64,000 nucleotides of DNA from an uncultured Flavobacteriaceae bacterium (GTDB taxonomy: Bacteria > Bacteroidota > Bacteroidia > Flavobacteriales > Flavobacteriaceae): assembly GCA_905182575.1 (NCBI GenBank), contig CAJJCA010000013.1:62001-126000 (forward strand), written 5' to 3'. A program made the position numbers and the translations under genes. Every line of letters begins with the position of its first letter. The first letter of the stretch is position 1. Below the pieces are notes generated by a model, which did not search any database, was not told the origin of the DNA, and saw nothing but the letters and a program-made list of their open reading frames with translations. Positions 40,847 to 50,988 of the stretch are shown one piece after another.

Positions 40847-42548
40847 ATGAGAATCAAATTTTTATTTAAGAGCTTTGTATTTCTATCTCTCGTTGCGTTT
40901 TTCGTAAGCTGTGGGAAAAGTAATAATCAATCTCGCGGAACAGGCTGGGGAATCAATTCTAAAGACGGAGGATTCCAATACAACTTAGATTTTGAAAACC
41001 AAGAAACTGGACCAGGATTGGTTTTTATAGAAGGTAGTACTTTTACAAAAGGACAAGTCCAAGATGATGTTATGCATGATTGGAATAACTCTCCTTCACA
41101 AGCAACATGTCATGTCTTTCTACATTGACCAAACTGAGGTTACTAACCTTATGTACATGGAATATTTGGATTGGTTAGAAACAGTATTCCCTCTTAATGA
41201 GCCTCGTTATATGCAGATATTTATAACGGAGCTCTTCCAGACACTTTAGTTTGGAGAAAAAGCTTAGGAAATACAGATATATTAACACAAATTACTTGCG
41301 GCATCCTGCCTATGCTGAATACCCTGTGGTTGGGGTTAATTGGCTTCAAGCAGTTCAATTTGCAGAGTGGAGAACAAATCGTGTAAATGAATTTATTTTA
41401 GAACGCGAATCTTTTGTTCAAAAAAATATTAGATACGGAGAATCTCAGGGTGGTGTCGTTAACGCGAATAGCACCTTCAGCACAGACGCTTATTTAAAAC
41501 GTCCCGAAACCGCCTATGGTGGATTGATGGCTTCTGATAGCCTAATGGGCAAAAGAGGAACCGTAAAAAAAGATACTGCTACTGTTAATGTATATGCAGG
41601 AGTTGACAAAGGAGTTTTATTACCTTCTTATAGACTTCCAACAGAAACAGAATGGGAATATGCAGCATTGGCCCTTGGTAGGAGAAAGAGAATACAATAC
41701 TTATCGAGGTAAAAAGAAATATCCTTGGTCGGGAGAATACACAAGATCAAGTGATAAAAGAAGTGAAGGAGATCAATTAGCAAATTTCAAATTCGGAAAA
41801 GGAGATTACGGCGGAATCGCAGGATGGTCTGATGACGGTGGAGATATAACCGTTCAAGTTAAAACTAATATCAATGATTTTGGAGTTTATGACATGGCAG
41901 GAAACGTTGCAGAATGGGTTGCTGATGTTTACCGTCCAATAATCGATGATGAAGCAAATGACTTTAACTACTATAGAGGTAATATTTATTCAAAAAGCGC
42001 AATTGGAGAAGACGGAAAAGCTGTAATCGTTTCTCCAGACGAATTGGTGTACGATACACTTCCAAATGGAAAAATAATGTTAAAACGTCTTCCGGGTCAA
42101 CTCGCTCAAATTCCAATTGATGAAGAAGAAACTTTCTTGAGACAAAATTTCACAGAGAGTGACAACAGAAATATTCGTGATGGTGATGTTGAATCAACAA
42201 GACTTTTTGCATCTGCTGGAGGTGATGACGAAAACAACCCAAACAAACGTCCAGAGAGCACTGTGATGTACAACGCCCCTAACCATCCAAAAGTAGAGTT
42301 GGATGAAGAGGGAAATATCATCAGAAGAATTGACAAGTCTACAAACAGAACTTCACTAATAACAGACGAAGTAAGAGTTTATAAGGGGAGGCTCTTGGAA
42401 AGACAGAGCTTACTGGTTAGACCCTGCACAAAGAAGATATTTGCCACAATACATCGCAACTGATTATATAGGATTCAGATGCGCAATGTCTCGTTTAGGG
42501 CAAAAAAGCAATATAAAGAAGACCGCAAGACACAAGCGGGCCAAGTAA
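40847..42548 (+). CDS. gldJ: Gliding motility lipoprotein GldJ, frame-broken
   Basis: GldJ is an outer-membrane lipoprotein of the gliding/T9SS machinery with a formylglycine-generating-enzyme-like fold. The lipobox FFVSCG puts the lipid Cys at residue 22. Family segments are GPGLVFIEGSTFTKG, IDQTEVTNLMYMEYLDW, YPVVGVNWLQAVQFAEWRTNR, RLPTETEWEYAAL, DMAGNVAEWVADVY and DYIGFRCAMSRLG. Breaks near 41110, 41240, 41680 and 42390 split the frame. Repaired, it has about 567 residues and ends at TAA 42546-42548, followed by a strong terminator. Confidence 0.94.
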
Positions 42549-42559
42549 TAATCGTTCAT

Positions 42560-42589
42560 AAAGGCATCCTCTGAGATGCCTTTTTTTTT
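42560..42589 (+). terminator. Rho-independent terminator after gldJ
   Basis: A perfect stem AAGGCATC/GATGCCTT with loop CTCTGA is followed by nine T (42581-42589). It is 12 bp after the gldJ stop and ends 4 bp before the murF start, so murF probably needs its own promoter or read-through. Confidence 0.85.
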
Positions 42590-42592
42590 GAT

Positions 42593-43877
42593 ATGATGCT
42601 ACATGAAATTCATAAATACTTTCTAGCCTCTTCGGGAGTTGTAACTGACACTCGTAAGATAAAAGACAATTGTTTGTTTGTCGCCCTAAAAGGCGAAAAC
42701 TTCGATGGAAATTTATTTGCAAAAGAAGCCATTCAAAAAGGAGCAATTTTTGCTCTGGTTGATGATCCAGTTATTGCAAGGGAAAATAACCAAATGATTT
42801 GTGTGGAAGACACCTTAAAAACACTCCAAGAATTATCTAGATTTCACAGGAAATCCCTAAAAGCAAAAATCATTGCACTTACTGGAAGTAACGGTAAAAC
42901 CACCACCAAGGAAATTCTGAAAAGTATTCTAAGTCAAAAATACAAAACCCAAGCTACTGTTGGAAACTTAAACAATCACATAGGGGTTCCCTTAACCCTA
43001 TTAAGCTTTAATGCAAACACCGAAATTGGGATTGTTGAAATGGGAGCAAATCATGGAGGAGAAATAAAGGAGCTTTGTGAAATCGCTTTGCCCGATTATG
43101 GTCTAATTACTAATTTTGGGAAAGCACACCTAGAAGGTTTTGGAAGCTTAGAAGGAGTTGTAAAAGCTAAAACAGAGCTCTTTGAACACCTCGTTAACAA
43201 AGAAGGAGCGCTCTTTATAAATGAGGATGATCCCATTCAAAAGGAATGGAAAACAAAAAGTAAATACTATTCTTTTGGAGAAGATCTGAATGCAACTTGT
43301 GTGATTGAATATTTAACAAAAAGTGGGAATCCATTAAAAATAAAATTTCAAGGTGAAATAATTACATACTAACCTAAATGGCTTTTATAATTTCACTAAT
43401 ATCGGAGCGGCAATTGCCATTGGAAAGTATTTTAAAGTTTCTAACGAAAGTATAAATCTTGGAATCTACGTCTATTCACCATCTAATAATCGTTCGGAAA
43501 CTATTACTCAAGGGACAAATAGAATCACATTAGACGCCTACAATGCAAATCCCACAAGCATGGAAGTATCTATAAAAGCTTTCGCTTTAAACAAAAATAA
43601 GAGTGGCGTTGTCATCCTAGGCGATATGTTTGAACTTGGAGCCTACACCGATGAGGAACATCAAAAAACAGTAATGCTTTTAGAGGAGACAAATTTGGAG
43701 GAAATTCTAATTGTCGGGGAAGCCTTTTTTAAGACTTCAAGCAGTGACTCAAGAATACAGAAGTTTAAAAAAACAACTTTTTTACATCAAATTAAAAAGA
43801 AATCTTTAAAAAACAAAAACATCCTTCTCAAAGGTTCAAGAGGAATGGCTTTGGAGAAGTTACTTGAGTTGCTGTAA
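42593..43877 (+). CDS. murF: UDP-MurNAc-tripeptide--D-Ala-D-Ala ligase, frame-broken
   Basis: MurF adds D-Ala-D-Ala to the murein precursor. TDTRKIKDNCLFVALKGENFDG, the P-loop ITGSNGKTTTKEIL, VGNLNNHIGVPLTLL, EMGANHGGEI and NFGKAHLEGFGS lie in the first frame. A shift at about 43372 leads to NGFYNFTNIGAAIAIG and LDAYNANPTSMEVSIKAF, then ILGDMFELG. About 428 residues in total. The ATG at 42593 or the one a codon later could be used. It converges with acs, with 3 bp between stops. Confidence 0.94.
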
Positions 43878-43880
43878 AAC

Positions 43881-45783
43881 TTATTCTAATCCAGCACCTT
43901 TAATAATCTCTTGAACAATCTCAGGATTTAATAACGTAGAAGTATCGCCTAAACTTGATACATCTTTACTTGCTACTTTTCTTAAAATACGACGCATTAT
44001 TTTTCCAGATCTTGTTTTGGGAAGACCAGGAGAAAAATTGTATTGTTCGGGTTTTGCAATAGGACCGATTATCTTTCTCACCATGGCTTTAATTTCACTT
44101 TCCATCTCAGCATTAGATTTTGTCGAAGAATTGCAAATTGCATAAGCGTAAATTCCTTGCCCTTTTATCGGATGGGGAAATCCTACTACTGCGGACTCGA
44201 CAACTTCGGGGTGTTCATTTATCGCATTTTCCACTTCTGCAGTACCCATTCTATGACCAGAAACATTGATCACATCATCAACTCTACCTAATATTCTTAA
44301 ATAACCATCATGATCTCGTTTTACACCATCACCAGTAAAATACATTCCTTTATATGTAGAAAAATAGGTCTCTTTACAACGGTTGTGGTCCCCATAGGTT
44401 GTTCTTATTATTGAAGGCCATGGGAATCTTATACACAGATTTCCTTCCACATTGTTCCCTAAAAGCTCATTTCCTTCAGCATCGACAATTACTGGCTGAA
44501 CTCCAGGTAAAGGTAATGAGGCGTGCGCCGGTTTATTTGGAGTAATTCCTGCCAGTGGTGAGATCATTATTCCACCCGTTTCGGTTTGCCACCACGTATC
44601 TACTAATGGACATCTTCCTTTTCCAATATTTTCGTGATACCAGTGCCAAGCTTCCTCATTTATCGGCTCCCCTACTGAACCAATTACCTTAAGTGAATCT
44701 AAATTGTATTTTTCTATTGGCTCAAGACCGAAGACTTGAAGGGCGCGAATGGCAGTAGGTGCGGTATAAAATTGATTGACTTTATATTTATCAATAATCT
44801 CCCAAAAACGTCCAGGATTAGGGTAGGTAGGAACGCCTTCAAACATTAAAGTAGTTGCACCAGCCAAAAGTGGTCCGTAAACAATATAAGAATGTCCAGT
44901 AATCCAACCAACATCGGCTGTACACCAATAAACATCTGATTCTTCATGCTGAAAAACATTTATAAAAGAATAATAAGTATAAACCATATAACCTGCAATT
45001 GAATGAACAACGCCTTTGGGCTGTCCGGTTGAACCAGAGGTGTAAAGAATAAACAACATGTCTTCGGCATCCATTTCTTCAGCCTCATTATCAGAAGACT
45101 GTCCAGCAATTGAATCACTCCACCAGATGTCTCGCCCTGTTTTCATATCAACAGACTCCCCCGTTCTCTTAAGAACGATAACTTTTTCAATGGTCGTTGT
45201 TTTTTCCAAAGCCTCGTCAACAACTGCCTTCACAGGAATCTGTTTACTCCCTCGGAAATTTCCCATCAGAAGTAAGCACCATTTTCGCTTGACAATCATT
45301 GATTCTGTCTGCCAATGCCGAAGATGAAAATCCAGCAAAAACTACAGAATGTACTGCTCCGATTCTGGCACAGGCCAACATGGCAATAGCGGCTTCAGGA
45401 ACCATCGGCATGTAAATAATTACACGATCTCCTTTTCGTACACCATTTGCACGCATCGCATTCGCAAACTTACAAGTAGCTTCAAAAAGCTCAGCATAAG
45501 TAAGACTCACAGAATCAGAATTCGGGTCGTTTGGCTCCCACAATATGGCTGTTTTATCAGCATGCGTTGGGAGTAGTCTCTCAAAAATATTTTCTGTTAA
45601 GTTTAATTTCGAATCTTTGAACCACTCCATTTTAGGTTCTTCAAAATTCCAATCTAATACTTTGCTCCATGGTTTTCTCCAACGAAAATCTTCAGCAATT
45701 TCTCCCCAAAAAGCCTCAGGATTGGAAATGCTATTTTCGTATTTTGCTGTATACTCGAAAAGACTTGATATTTTATGATTCAT
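43881..45783 (-). CDS. acs: Acetyl-CoA synthetase, frame-broken
   Basis: AMP-forming acetate activation, about 634 residues. The first part has EAFWGEIAEDFRWRKPW, LNLTENIFER and the ACARIGAVHSVVFAGFSSSAL segment. A frame change near 45265-45300 leads to the P-loop YTSGSTGQPKGV, DTWWQTETGG, FTGDGVKRDHDGYLRILGRVDDVINVSGHRMG and the C-terminal regulatory lysine PKTRSGKIMRR, the usual acetylation site. All motifs are complete. Confidence 0.96.
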
Positions 45784-45979
45784 ATTCTAGTTTATAAAAC
45801 CTAAAAATAGGTCATAAAATCATTTAACACAAACTTTAAATTTAGAGGGTTATGGACGAAAATAAGATTTACCCAAAAAAAAGGTTATTTAATTCATTAA
45901 TAAAAGTTTTTGAAAAAACTATATGATTATATGTTAAAAAAAATTATTTTTACTTATACATTAATTAAATATATGTAAA

Positions 45980-46192
45980 ATGGGAGATGCACTAGTAGTA
46001 TTAATTTTTCTAGCGGTTTTATTTGGAGGAGTATACTGGTACGCTAGTTACTCAACTCGCTCTGGCGGAATATTAGATGAAAACAATAATTTCATACCTG
46101 ATTCTTGGGAAAAAAATTTCTCGTGGTTCTTTTCTGGAAAAGCATTAATAATTAAATCAGGTATTAAATCGGTTTTGTACTTGCTAAAGTGA
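45980..46192 (+). CDS. Small membrane protein, unknown
   Basis: A 70-residue frame with one hydrophobic helix at the start (VVLIFLAVLFGGVYWYA) and a Trp-rich segment DSWEKNFSWFFSGK near the middle. The codon use resembles real genes and the ATG follows a clean AT-rich leader. I know no family for it. It sits just before the tRNA-Val, pointing the opposite way. Confidence 0.55.
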   Translation: MGDALVVLIFLAVLFGGVYWYASYSTRSGGILDENNNFIPDSWEKNFSWFFSGKALIIKSGIKSVLYLLK

Positions 46193-46275
46193 TCGGTTAG
46201 GTCCTAACTGACTTCTAAAAGCTTTAGATAAGCTGTTTTCATTTAAAGAATAACAGCACAAATACTCTATAAAAC

Positions 46276-46297
46276 AAAGCCTCCATTAGGAGGCTTT
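46276..46297 (-). terminator. Hairpin terminator after tRNA-Val
   Basis: AAAGCCTCC-ATTA-GGAGGCTTT forms a 9-bp perfect stem, 2 bp after the mature tRNA end; on the minus strand it is followed by GTTTT. It could also act on the opposite strand for the small membrane gene. Confidence 0.75.
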
Positions 46298-46299
46298 TG

Positions 46300-46374
46300 T
46301 GGGTGTTAAGGGATTCGAACCCATGACCTCTACCCTGTCAAGGTAGCGCTCTAAACCAACTGAGCTAAACACCC
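46300..46374 (-). tRNA. tRNA-Val(GAC)
   Basis: The minus strand folds as a cloverleaf. The acceptor GGGTGTT pairs with AACACCC, the D arm reads AGCTCAGTTGGTTTAGAGC, the anticodon stem CTACC/GGTAG encloses the loop TTGACAG with anticodon GAC, and the T arm has GGGTTCGAATCCC. The discriminator is A and CCA is not encoded. The anticodon reads Val codons GUC and GUU. Confidence 0.93.
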
Positions 46375-46506
46375 ATATGATTTAAAGCCATTATTACTTT
46401 TAAATTTGTGTTTTTATCGATATAATCCTTTTTATGCATTCAAATATATTACTTCTTACTCAATTCATACCTCAATTAATAATATTTTGAAGTGTTAATT
46501 CTAATG

Positions 46507-46578
46507 ACTTATTTAAGAGGATTAGAAATCCCAGAACTTACTCAAGATGATATGCCTGTGGTTTAAAAGAAAACGCCA
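46507..46578 (+). repeat. Repeat unit R, copy 1
   Basis: First of four copies of a 60-70 bp unit. In the plus frame it encodes YLRGLEIPELTQDDMPVV and a stop, like the C-terminus of a lost gene, then AAAAGAAAACGCC. Just after it CACTAA-AGTTAA-TTAGTG forms a hairpin (about 46579-46596). There is no start codon or longer frame upstream. Confidence 0.75.
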
Positions 46579-46624
46579 CTAAAGTTAATTAGTGACCTTA
46601 GAATTTAGTGAAGATAATTGTAGT

Positions 46625-46796
46625 TTATAAGGTTCCTTTTTTAGAACCGTAATAAAATAATCCTAGGGTTATTAATCCCATAATTATTACAGATAACGTT
46701 GCAGTTGGTTGTCCTAAAAAAACACTAATCAAAATCTGGTAAAGCTAAAATAGTGAGATATAAAAGCATAAGGGTTAAAAAAACTAATCCATATTC
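46625..46796 (-). other. Decayed small membrane-peptide sequence
   Basis: The minus strand contains two hydrophobic stretches in different frames, GLVFLTLMLLYLTILALPDFD then a stop, and LYQILISVFLGQPTATLS continuing VIIMGLITLGLFYYGSKKG to a stop at 46625. They look like one or two short membrane proteins, broken or shifted, directly downstream of the adhesin gene. Small holin-like proteins would fit, but I cannot name a family. Confidence 0.35.
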
Positions 46797-48432
46797 CTAA
46801 TTTGTTGAATAGCCTATTTTAATTCCGTGTATATACATATTCCCAGTATTAGTATCTCCATAAGTAGAAGGTTGATACCCATAACGAGAGAAGTTTATAA
46901 TTAATAAGTTATCGTCTGATGAATTACTGTTATAATCTCCAACTGTTTGAGTAAAAGTATGTTTATATAAAGTCCAAGCCGCAGAAGGAGTTAGGTCAAA
47001 TCCAGCTACAGGATATGTTATGTTTAGATCCCCTGTACCATACTTTCTTGCTCCTGTTTTAAAATAGATGTCTCCATCTGCTGCAGAACAGCTCCAATAA
47101 AAAGTTATTGAAACATTTCCTTTATTCCAATTTGAGGGCATCATCAAAGGAATCAAAACTCCGCCCTGTGTTGTACCTGTTCCCTCAGGAAAAGGGATAA
47201 GATTTATATATAGCCGGGAGGATATGTAACCGAAGCGTTAGTAGTCACTTCGTGAGGATGTATTAAAATTTCATTGGTATAGCTTGTTCCAGTAATTCCT
47301 GTTAACCCTGAGCCATCTCCAACAAAAGCTGTTGCAGAAATTGTTCCTGAGGTTTGAACTAAAGTAACGTTAGAATTACCTAACTGAATGGTATTACTTA
47401 GAAACTATTGCACCGTATCCAATAGCAGTTGCGTTTGTAAGGTTATTTGAAGCTACGTCTGCACCATTTCCAATAGCAGTATTATTACTCCCTGTTGTGT
47501 TTGAGGATAAGGTATTTGAACCAATAGCAGTATTATTACCCCCTGTGGTGTTTGAGTGTAAACTATTTACACCAACAGCAACATTGCCAGAACCTGTGGT
47601 GTTATTAAATAAACCTTGGTCTCCAAAAGCAGAGTTAGAATCCCCAGTGGTATTTGATAATAATGCATTTTTTCCAGTAGCAGTATTAAGACCCCCTGTA
47701 GTGTTTGAGAATAAAGCCCTGAAATCCATTAGCAGTATTATAATTTCCTGTAGTGTTGGCAAATAAAGCCTTGAAGCCACTAGCAGTATTACGTATTGCT
47801 GTAGTGTTTGAGTTTAAAGCCATACCACCAATAGCAGTATTATCGTGTCCAGTTGTGTTTGAGTATAAAGCCTCACCTCCAATAGCGATATTATTATCTC
47901 CTGTAGTGTTTGAGTATAAAGCGTTTGAACCAATAGCAGTATTACTAGCCCCTGTAGTGTTTGCAGCTAAAGCATTCCTTCCAATAGCAACTGAATTTGT
48001 TGCAGAAACAACCCCACCTATTGCAATGGTGTTATTAGCGTCTAAAAGGTTTACATTTTTTGCATAAAGAGCAACAGGTACAGCCTCAATTTGCTGTGTT
48101 CCCATATTAACATATCCACTCCCTATGTTTACTTCTGATTTTAAATATATCGCAGATGTACTCCAATCGATGTTTGCAAAAGTTCCACTTGCAGTTCCCC
48201 CGTTACCAAGCTTAATGTTTATTAGACCCGATGAGGTAGTTGTTGTTGTATGCGTTTCTGAATAAACAGCACCTGAATTAGCATTGGTATAAATAACACT
48301 TAATTTAACACCAATCGACTGAGAGGATATAACAGTACCGCTAGAATTAGAAACTATCGCTTGATAATTAATATTGTTCTGCCCAAAAGAAATCATTGGA
48401 ACTATCAATAAAAGAAGTAGTAGCTTTTTCAT
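46797..48432 (-). CDS. Surface protein with YadA-head repeats and phage-fibre-like end, frame-broken
   Basis: A secreted protein of about 545 residues. A signal peptide (MKKLLLLLLIVPMISFGQ) is followed by an N-domain (INYQAIVSNSSGTVIS, GTQQIEAVPVALYAKN) common in Bacteroidetes surface proteins. About eleven 14-residue Hep_Hag repeats (SNTTGxxNTAIGxxAL) follow, then the VGDGSGLTGI segment seen in tail-fibre-type proteins, and a C-terminal beta domain (PSNWNKGNVSITFYW ... HGIKIGYSTN) resembling receptor-binding ends of phage fibres. Breaks lie near 47720, 47400 and 47215. There is no YadA anchor and no clear T9SS C-terminal domain. Probably a trimeric adhesin. Confidence 0.78.
47480..47995 (-). 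repeat. 42-bp tandem repeats coding Hep_Hag motifs
   Basis: On the minus strand a unit of 42 bp coding for 14 residues recurs about eleven times with diverged copies, recognisable by AATACTACAGG/AATACTGCTATTGG-type stretches. The units match at both DNA and protein level, so copy number could vary by slippage. Confidence 0.85.
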
Positions 48433-48482
48433 AGTGTTAATTTTTTATTATATATAAAAGTAGTTATAATCTAATCAATAAA

Positions 48483-48625
48483 TAAAGGCAAGTCTTCTCT
48501 TACTTCATTAGTATCTTGTTTCATTCTTGGTAAAGTATATTGTAAGGCTATTTGAAGCATCTTAATCCTCTGATTAGCGTCTAGCTCATTTACATTAAAG
48601 AAGCTATTAAATCGTCTATAAACAT
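48483..48625 (-). repeat. Repeat unit S, copy 1 (gene-end remnant)
   Basis: The minus strand reads VYRRFNSFFNVNELDANQ then RIKMLQIALQYTLPRMKQ and a stop at 48475-48483 after DLPLFID. It lacks a start codon. The style (charged helix ending LPxMKQ) resembles the ends of Bacteroidetes phage small-terminase-like proteins, which is a weak inference. A second copy lies near 50860-50950, again beside an R unit. Confidence 0.55.
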
Positions 48626-48630
48626 TAGTT

Positions 48631-48710
48631 TAACCTATTTTAAGAGGACTAGAAATCCCTGAACTTACTAAAGAGGATATTCAGAGTGTTAAATTTACTC
48701 CTTTTTAAAC
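48631..48710 (+). repeat. Repeat unit R, copy 2
   Basis: The plus frame reads ILRGLEIPELTKEDIQSV then KFTPF and a stop, a diverged copy of the R unit. It lies immediately beside S copy 1 and overlaps the tail of the small secreted gene on the other strand. Confidence 0.7.
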
Positions 48711-49045
48711 CAAAGCATTATCCTGTTGTTATTTGATAATGTCATACTTGTAATGCCAAAATTATTCGCTCGATTACTGCTATTTAAAGGAAAACTACCG
48801 TTAATATCAAGTTCTATTCCTGATGTTACTTTTTCAAGAACAAAACCATTACTCTGATATTCATTTATAAGACTTACTATTGATGGGTTTTTAATTTTTT
48901 TTCTTTCTATTTCTTCACTTCCCACATCAATCATTATAACGAGCTCTTTTGAAGTTTGACTTACAATATCAACAATTACCCATTCTTGAGAATTTACATT
49001 TGATAAAGAAAGAATGAAACAAAAGGCAAGAAAAACTTTTTTCAT
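48695..49045 (-). CDS. Small secreted protein, unknown
   Basis: A 116-residue protein with a signal peptide (MKKVFLAFCFILSLSNVNS, cleavage near SQE). The mature part of about 97 residues has a beta-rich pattern (WVIVDIVSQTSKELVIMIDVG) and ends LSNNNRIMLWFKKE. I recognise no family. It lies alone in the island between R copies 2 and 3. Confidence 0.65.
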   Translation of the reverse strand: MKKVFLAFCFILSLSNVNSQEWVIVDIVSQTSKELVIMIDVGSEEIERKKIKNPSIVSLINEYQSNGFVLEKVTSGIELDINGSFPLNSSNRANNFGITSMTLSNNNRIMLWFKKE

Positions 49046-49515
49046 TGGGTCATTTTTAGATATTAAATATAAAGAATAATTTATACTAGCCTTAATCAGC
49101 TACTCTAGCTGTAAATAATCATCCCATATATATTTCACTTCACTCTACATACAAGCACTTTTTCACCTTCGTCACACTGGATTACTAAAGTAATCCTGAA
49201 GCTATGGACTCTCCGTGTTTAACTTCGTAGTTTGACTATTAATCCAAACTCTATTCAATTAATGATTCTCCACCTAACATACTTAAGGGGACTAGAAATA
49301 TCAGAACTAACTCAAGAGGATATGCCTATGGTTTAAAATAAAAAACCCCGCAACTAACTAGTGACGTTGTAATTAAATGATGTCAGTTTGGATTATTTAT
49401 TTTCTAACGCATCAATTCTTTTAATCAAAGTTTATAGCTTCTTTTTTTAATAAACAAAAAAATATAATCAATAATTAACAATTAAATTTTAATAAAATGA
49501 TTACGTTGGTTTTTA
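49046..49515. other. Intergenic stretch with R copy 3
   Basis: About 470 bp without a gene. Besides the R unit at 49275-49340 it holds a small inverted pair GATTACT-AAA-GTAATC near 49180 and AT-rich sequence. I see no frame with gene-like codon use. Confidence 0.5.
49275..49340 (+). repeat. Repeat unit R, copy 3
   Basis: The plus frame reads YLRGLEISELTQEDMPMV and a stop, with TTTAAAATAAAAAACCCCGC after it, as in copy 1. CAAC ... GTTG at about 49353-49371 may form a hairpin. No gene precedes it. Confidence 0.75.
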
Positions 49516-50754
49516 TTAATTTCTTTTTTTAAGTGAAATTTTTTCCTCAACAGCTTCCCCTTTTTCATTTGTGTGAGAATTACTTAATTTCATCTCTTCT
49601 CGGGTTAAAACGTCTATTGTGTAAGTACTTGAAGCATAGTCCAAAGAATCCATATTATCCTCAGTTCCAAAAATTATAGCATTTTGTTTACTGTCTTTCC
49701 ATTTCCATCCTTCAACATCGGTATCAATTGGTCCATTCAATCCAATCCATGTTACTGAATATGTTCCAAAATTAGATATGTTGACAATTATCGAAGTAGC
49801 TGCTACACAACCTTCTCTTAAAACTTCATCAAATGTATAAGATCCATCATCATTTAAAGTTCGAATTTCATCCATACAGACTTGTTCAAAAATTGTTAAT
49901 TTCATGTCGGTTGCAGTATAGCTAACAAGATCCCATTCTCCAATAGCCATAGCGTGATTACTTACTGCAGTTGCTGTTTTCGCCTCTTCTACTGGTTTAT
50001 CTTTAACCGAACTTACACTTCCAGGCAAACTTGCCTCACAGTACTCTAGAGCTGCCGGTAAAGTTAATACCACGTCAAAAGTTGCTGACAATTCATCATC
50101 ATTATCTTTAATAACTACAATATTAGTCAGTACTGCAATTGTAATGTCAGAATCACCTGCATCAAACATCAAATCTACACTAATAACCTTCCCTTCGGTA
50201 TTTTCCTTCATTGCATAAGGACCAAACACCGTCTTTGTCTCTTGTTCAGCATCTAAGATTGACATAAAGTATTTGGTTTCTGTAAACTCAATATACTTAA
50301 AAGAACAGCCATTTCTTGTTGATGATTTAGAAGAAGAAGCACCTCCAATATCCCACTTACCATAAATAGTTTTTTTTGCTTGTGCAGTAGACATATCAGC
50401 GACACTTCCAGTTGCATCTAACGCTACGGTTGCACTATAATCAACTTTGGAAAGTTCATCATTAAGAGCTTCTAATTGTTTTTGTAGATCCCCAAAGTTA
50501 GTATCTGCAGTTGCTAATGAGGCTGTTGCAATGTTAACAGCATCTTGAGCCGTCTTAAGTTCTGTTGACAACGTTGAATTTGAAGAATTCAAGGTGTTTA
50601 TTGTTCCTTGAAGCGTTGTTATTGTTGCTTCTAATTTAGTTAACTGAGCTTGCAGATCCTTAGTAGTAGAATCATCCGGCTCACAAGCGGCAAATAAAAA
50701 TATAGCTAAAAAAGTAATTATTGATTTTATTTTCAATTTTTTAATGTATTTCAT
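49516..50754 (-). CDS. Coiled-coil lipoprotein with lipocalin-like repeats, unknown
   Basis: A 412-residue lipoprotein with the lipid Cys at residue 24 (FLFAACEPDD). Residues about 32-105 form a heptad-rich coiled coil (QAQLTKLEATITTLQGTINTL), as in trimeric or Lpp-like spacers. Two similar beta-rich domains follow, each opening with a YGKWDIGG or IGEWDLVSY segment as in lipocalin-like proteins. It ends EEKISLKKRN. It probably stands off the outer membrane. The frame is intact and no named family is recognised. Confidence 0.75.
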   Translation of the reverse strand: MKYIKKLKIKSIITFLAIFLFAACEPDDSTTKDLQAQLTKLEATITTLQGTINTLNSSNSTLSTELKTAQDAVNIATASLATADTNFGDLQKQLEALNDELSKVDYSATVALDATGSVADMSTAQAKKTIYGKWDIGGASSSKSSTRNGCSFKYIEFTETKYFMSILDAEQETKTVFGPYAMKENTEGKVISVDLMFDAGDSDITIAVLTNIVVIKDNDDELSATFDVVLTLPAALEYCEASLPGSVSSVKDKPVEEAKTATAVSNHAMAIGEWDLVSYTATDMKLTIFEQVCMDEIRTLNDDGSYTFDEVLREGCVAATSIIVNISNFGTYSVTWIGLNGPIDTDVEGWKWKDSKQNAIIFGTEDNMDSLDYASSTYTIDVLTREEMKLSNSHTNEKGEAVEEKISLKKRN

Positions 50755-50861
50755 AATAATAAATTTATTTAGCTATACTCTATATAGGCAAAAAGTTAAA
50801 CAAAATAGAAATTAAACCAATTAAATTATTGAAAGAAATTAATAAAAGAAATAATGGCAAT

Positions 50862-50950
50862 CCTTTACTTACTTCTTTAGTAGCTTGTTTCATTCTTGGT
50901 ACATTATATTGTAAGGCTATTTGAAGCATCTTAATACGCTATTAAACATC
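50862..50950 (-). repeat. Repeat unit S, copy 2 (remnant)
   Basis: The minus strand reads RIKMLQIALQYNVPRMKQ then ATKEVSKGLPLF, clearly the same sequence as S copy 1 with several substitutions. It reads on into non-conserved hydrophobic residues, so its stop has been lost or shifted. R copy 4 lies about 40 bp away in the opposite sense, as for copy 1. Confidence 0.6.
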
Positions 50951-50988
50951 TATATTAAAAATGGGTTTTTATTAAATATATTATAAAC

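Noticed and set aside
47497-48067. Two plus-strand frames of 89 and 104 codons opposite the adhesin repeats.
   Set aside because: They are products of the 42-bp repeat read backwards; their repetitive V/P-rich sequence mirrors the repeat period, and the minus frame has a signal peptide and known domains.
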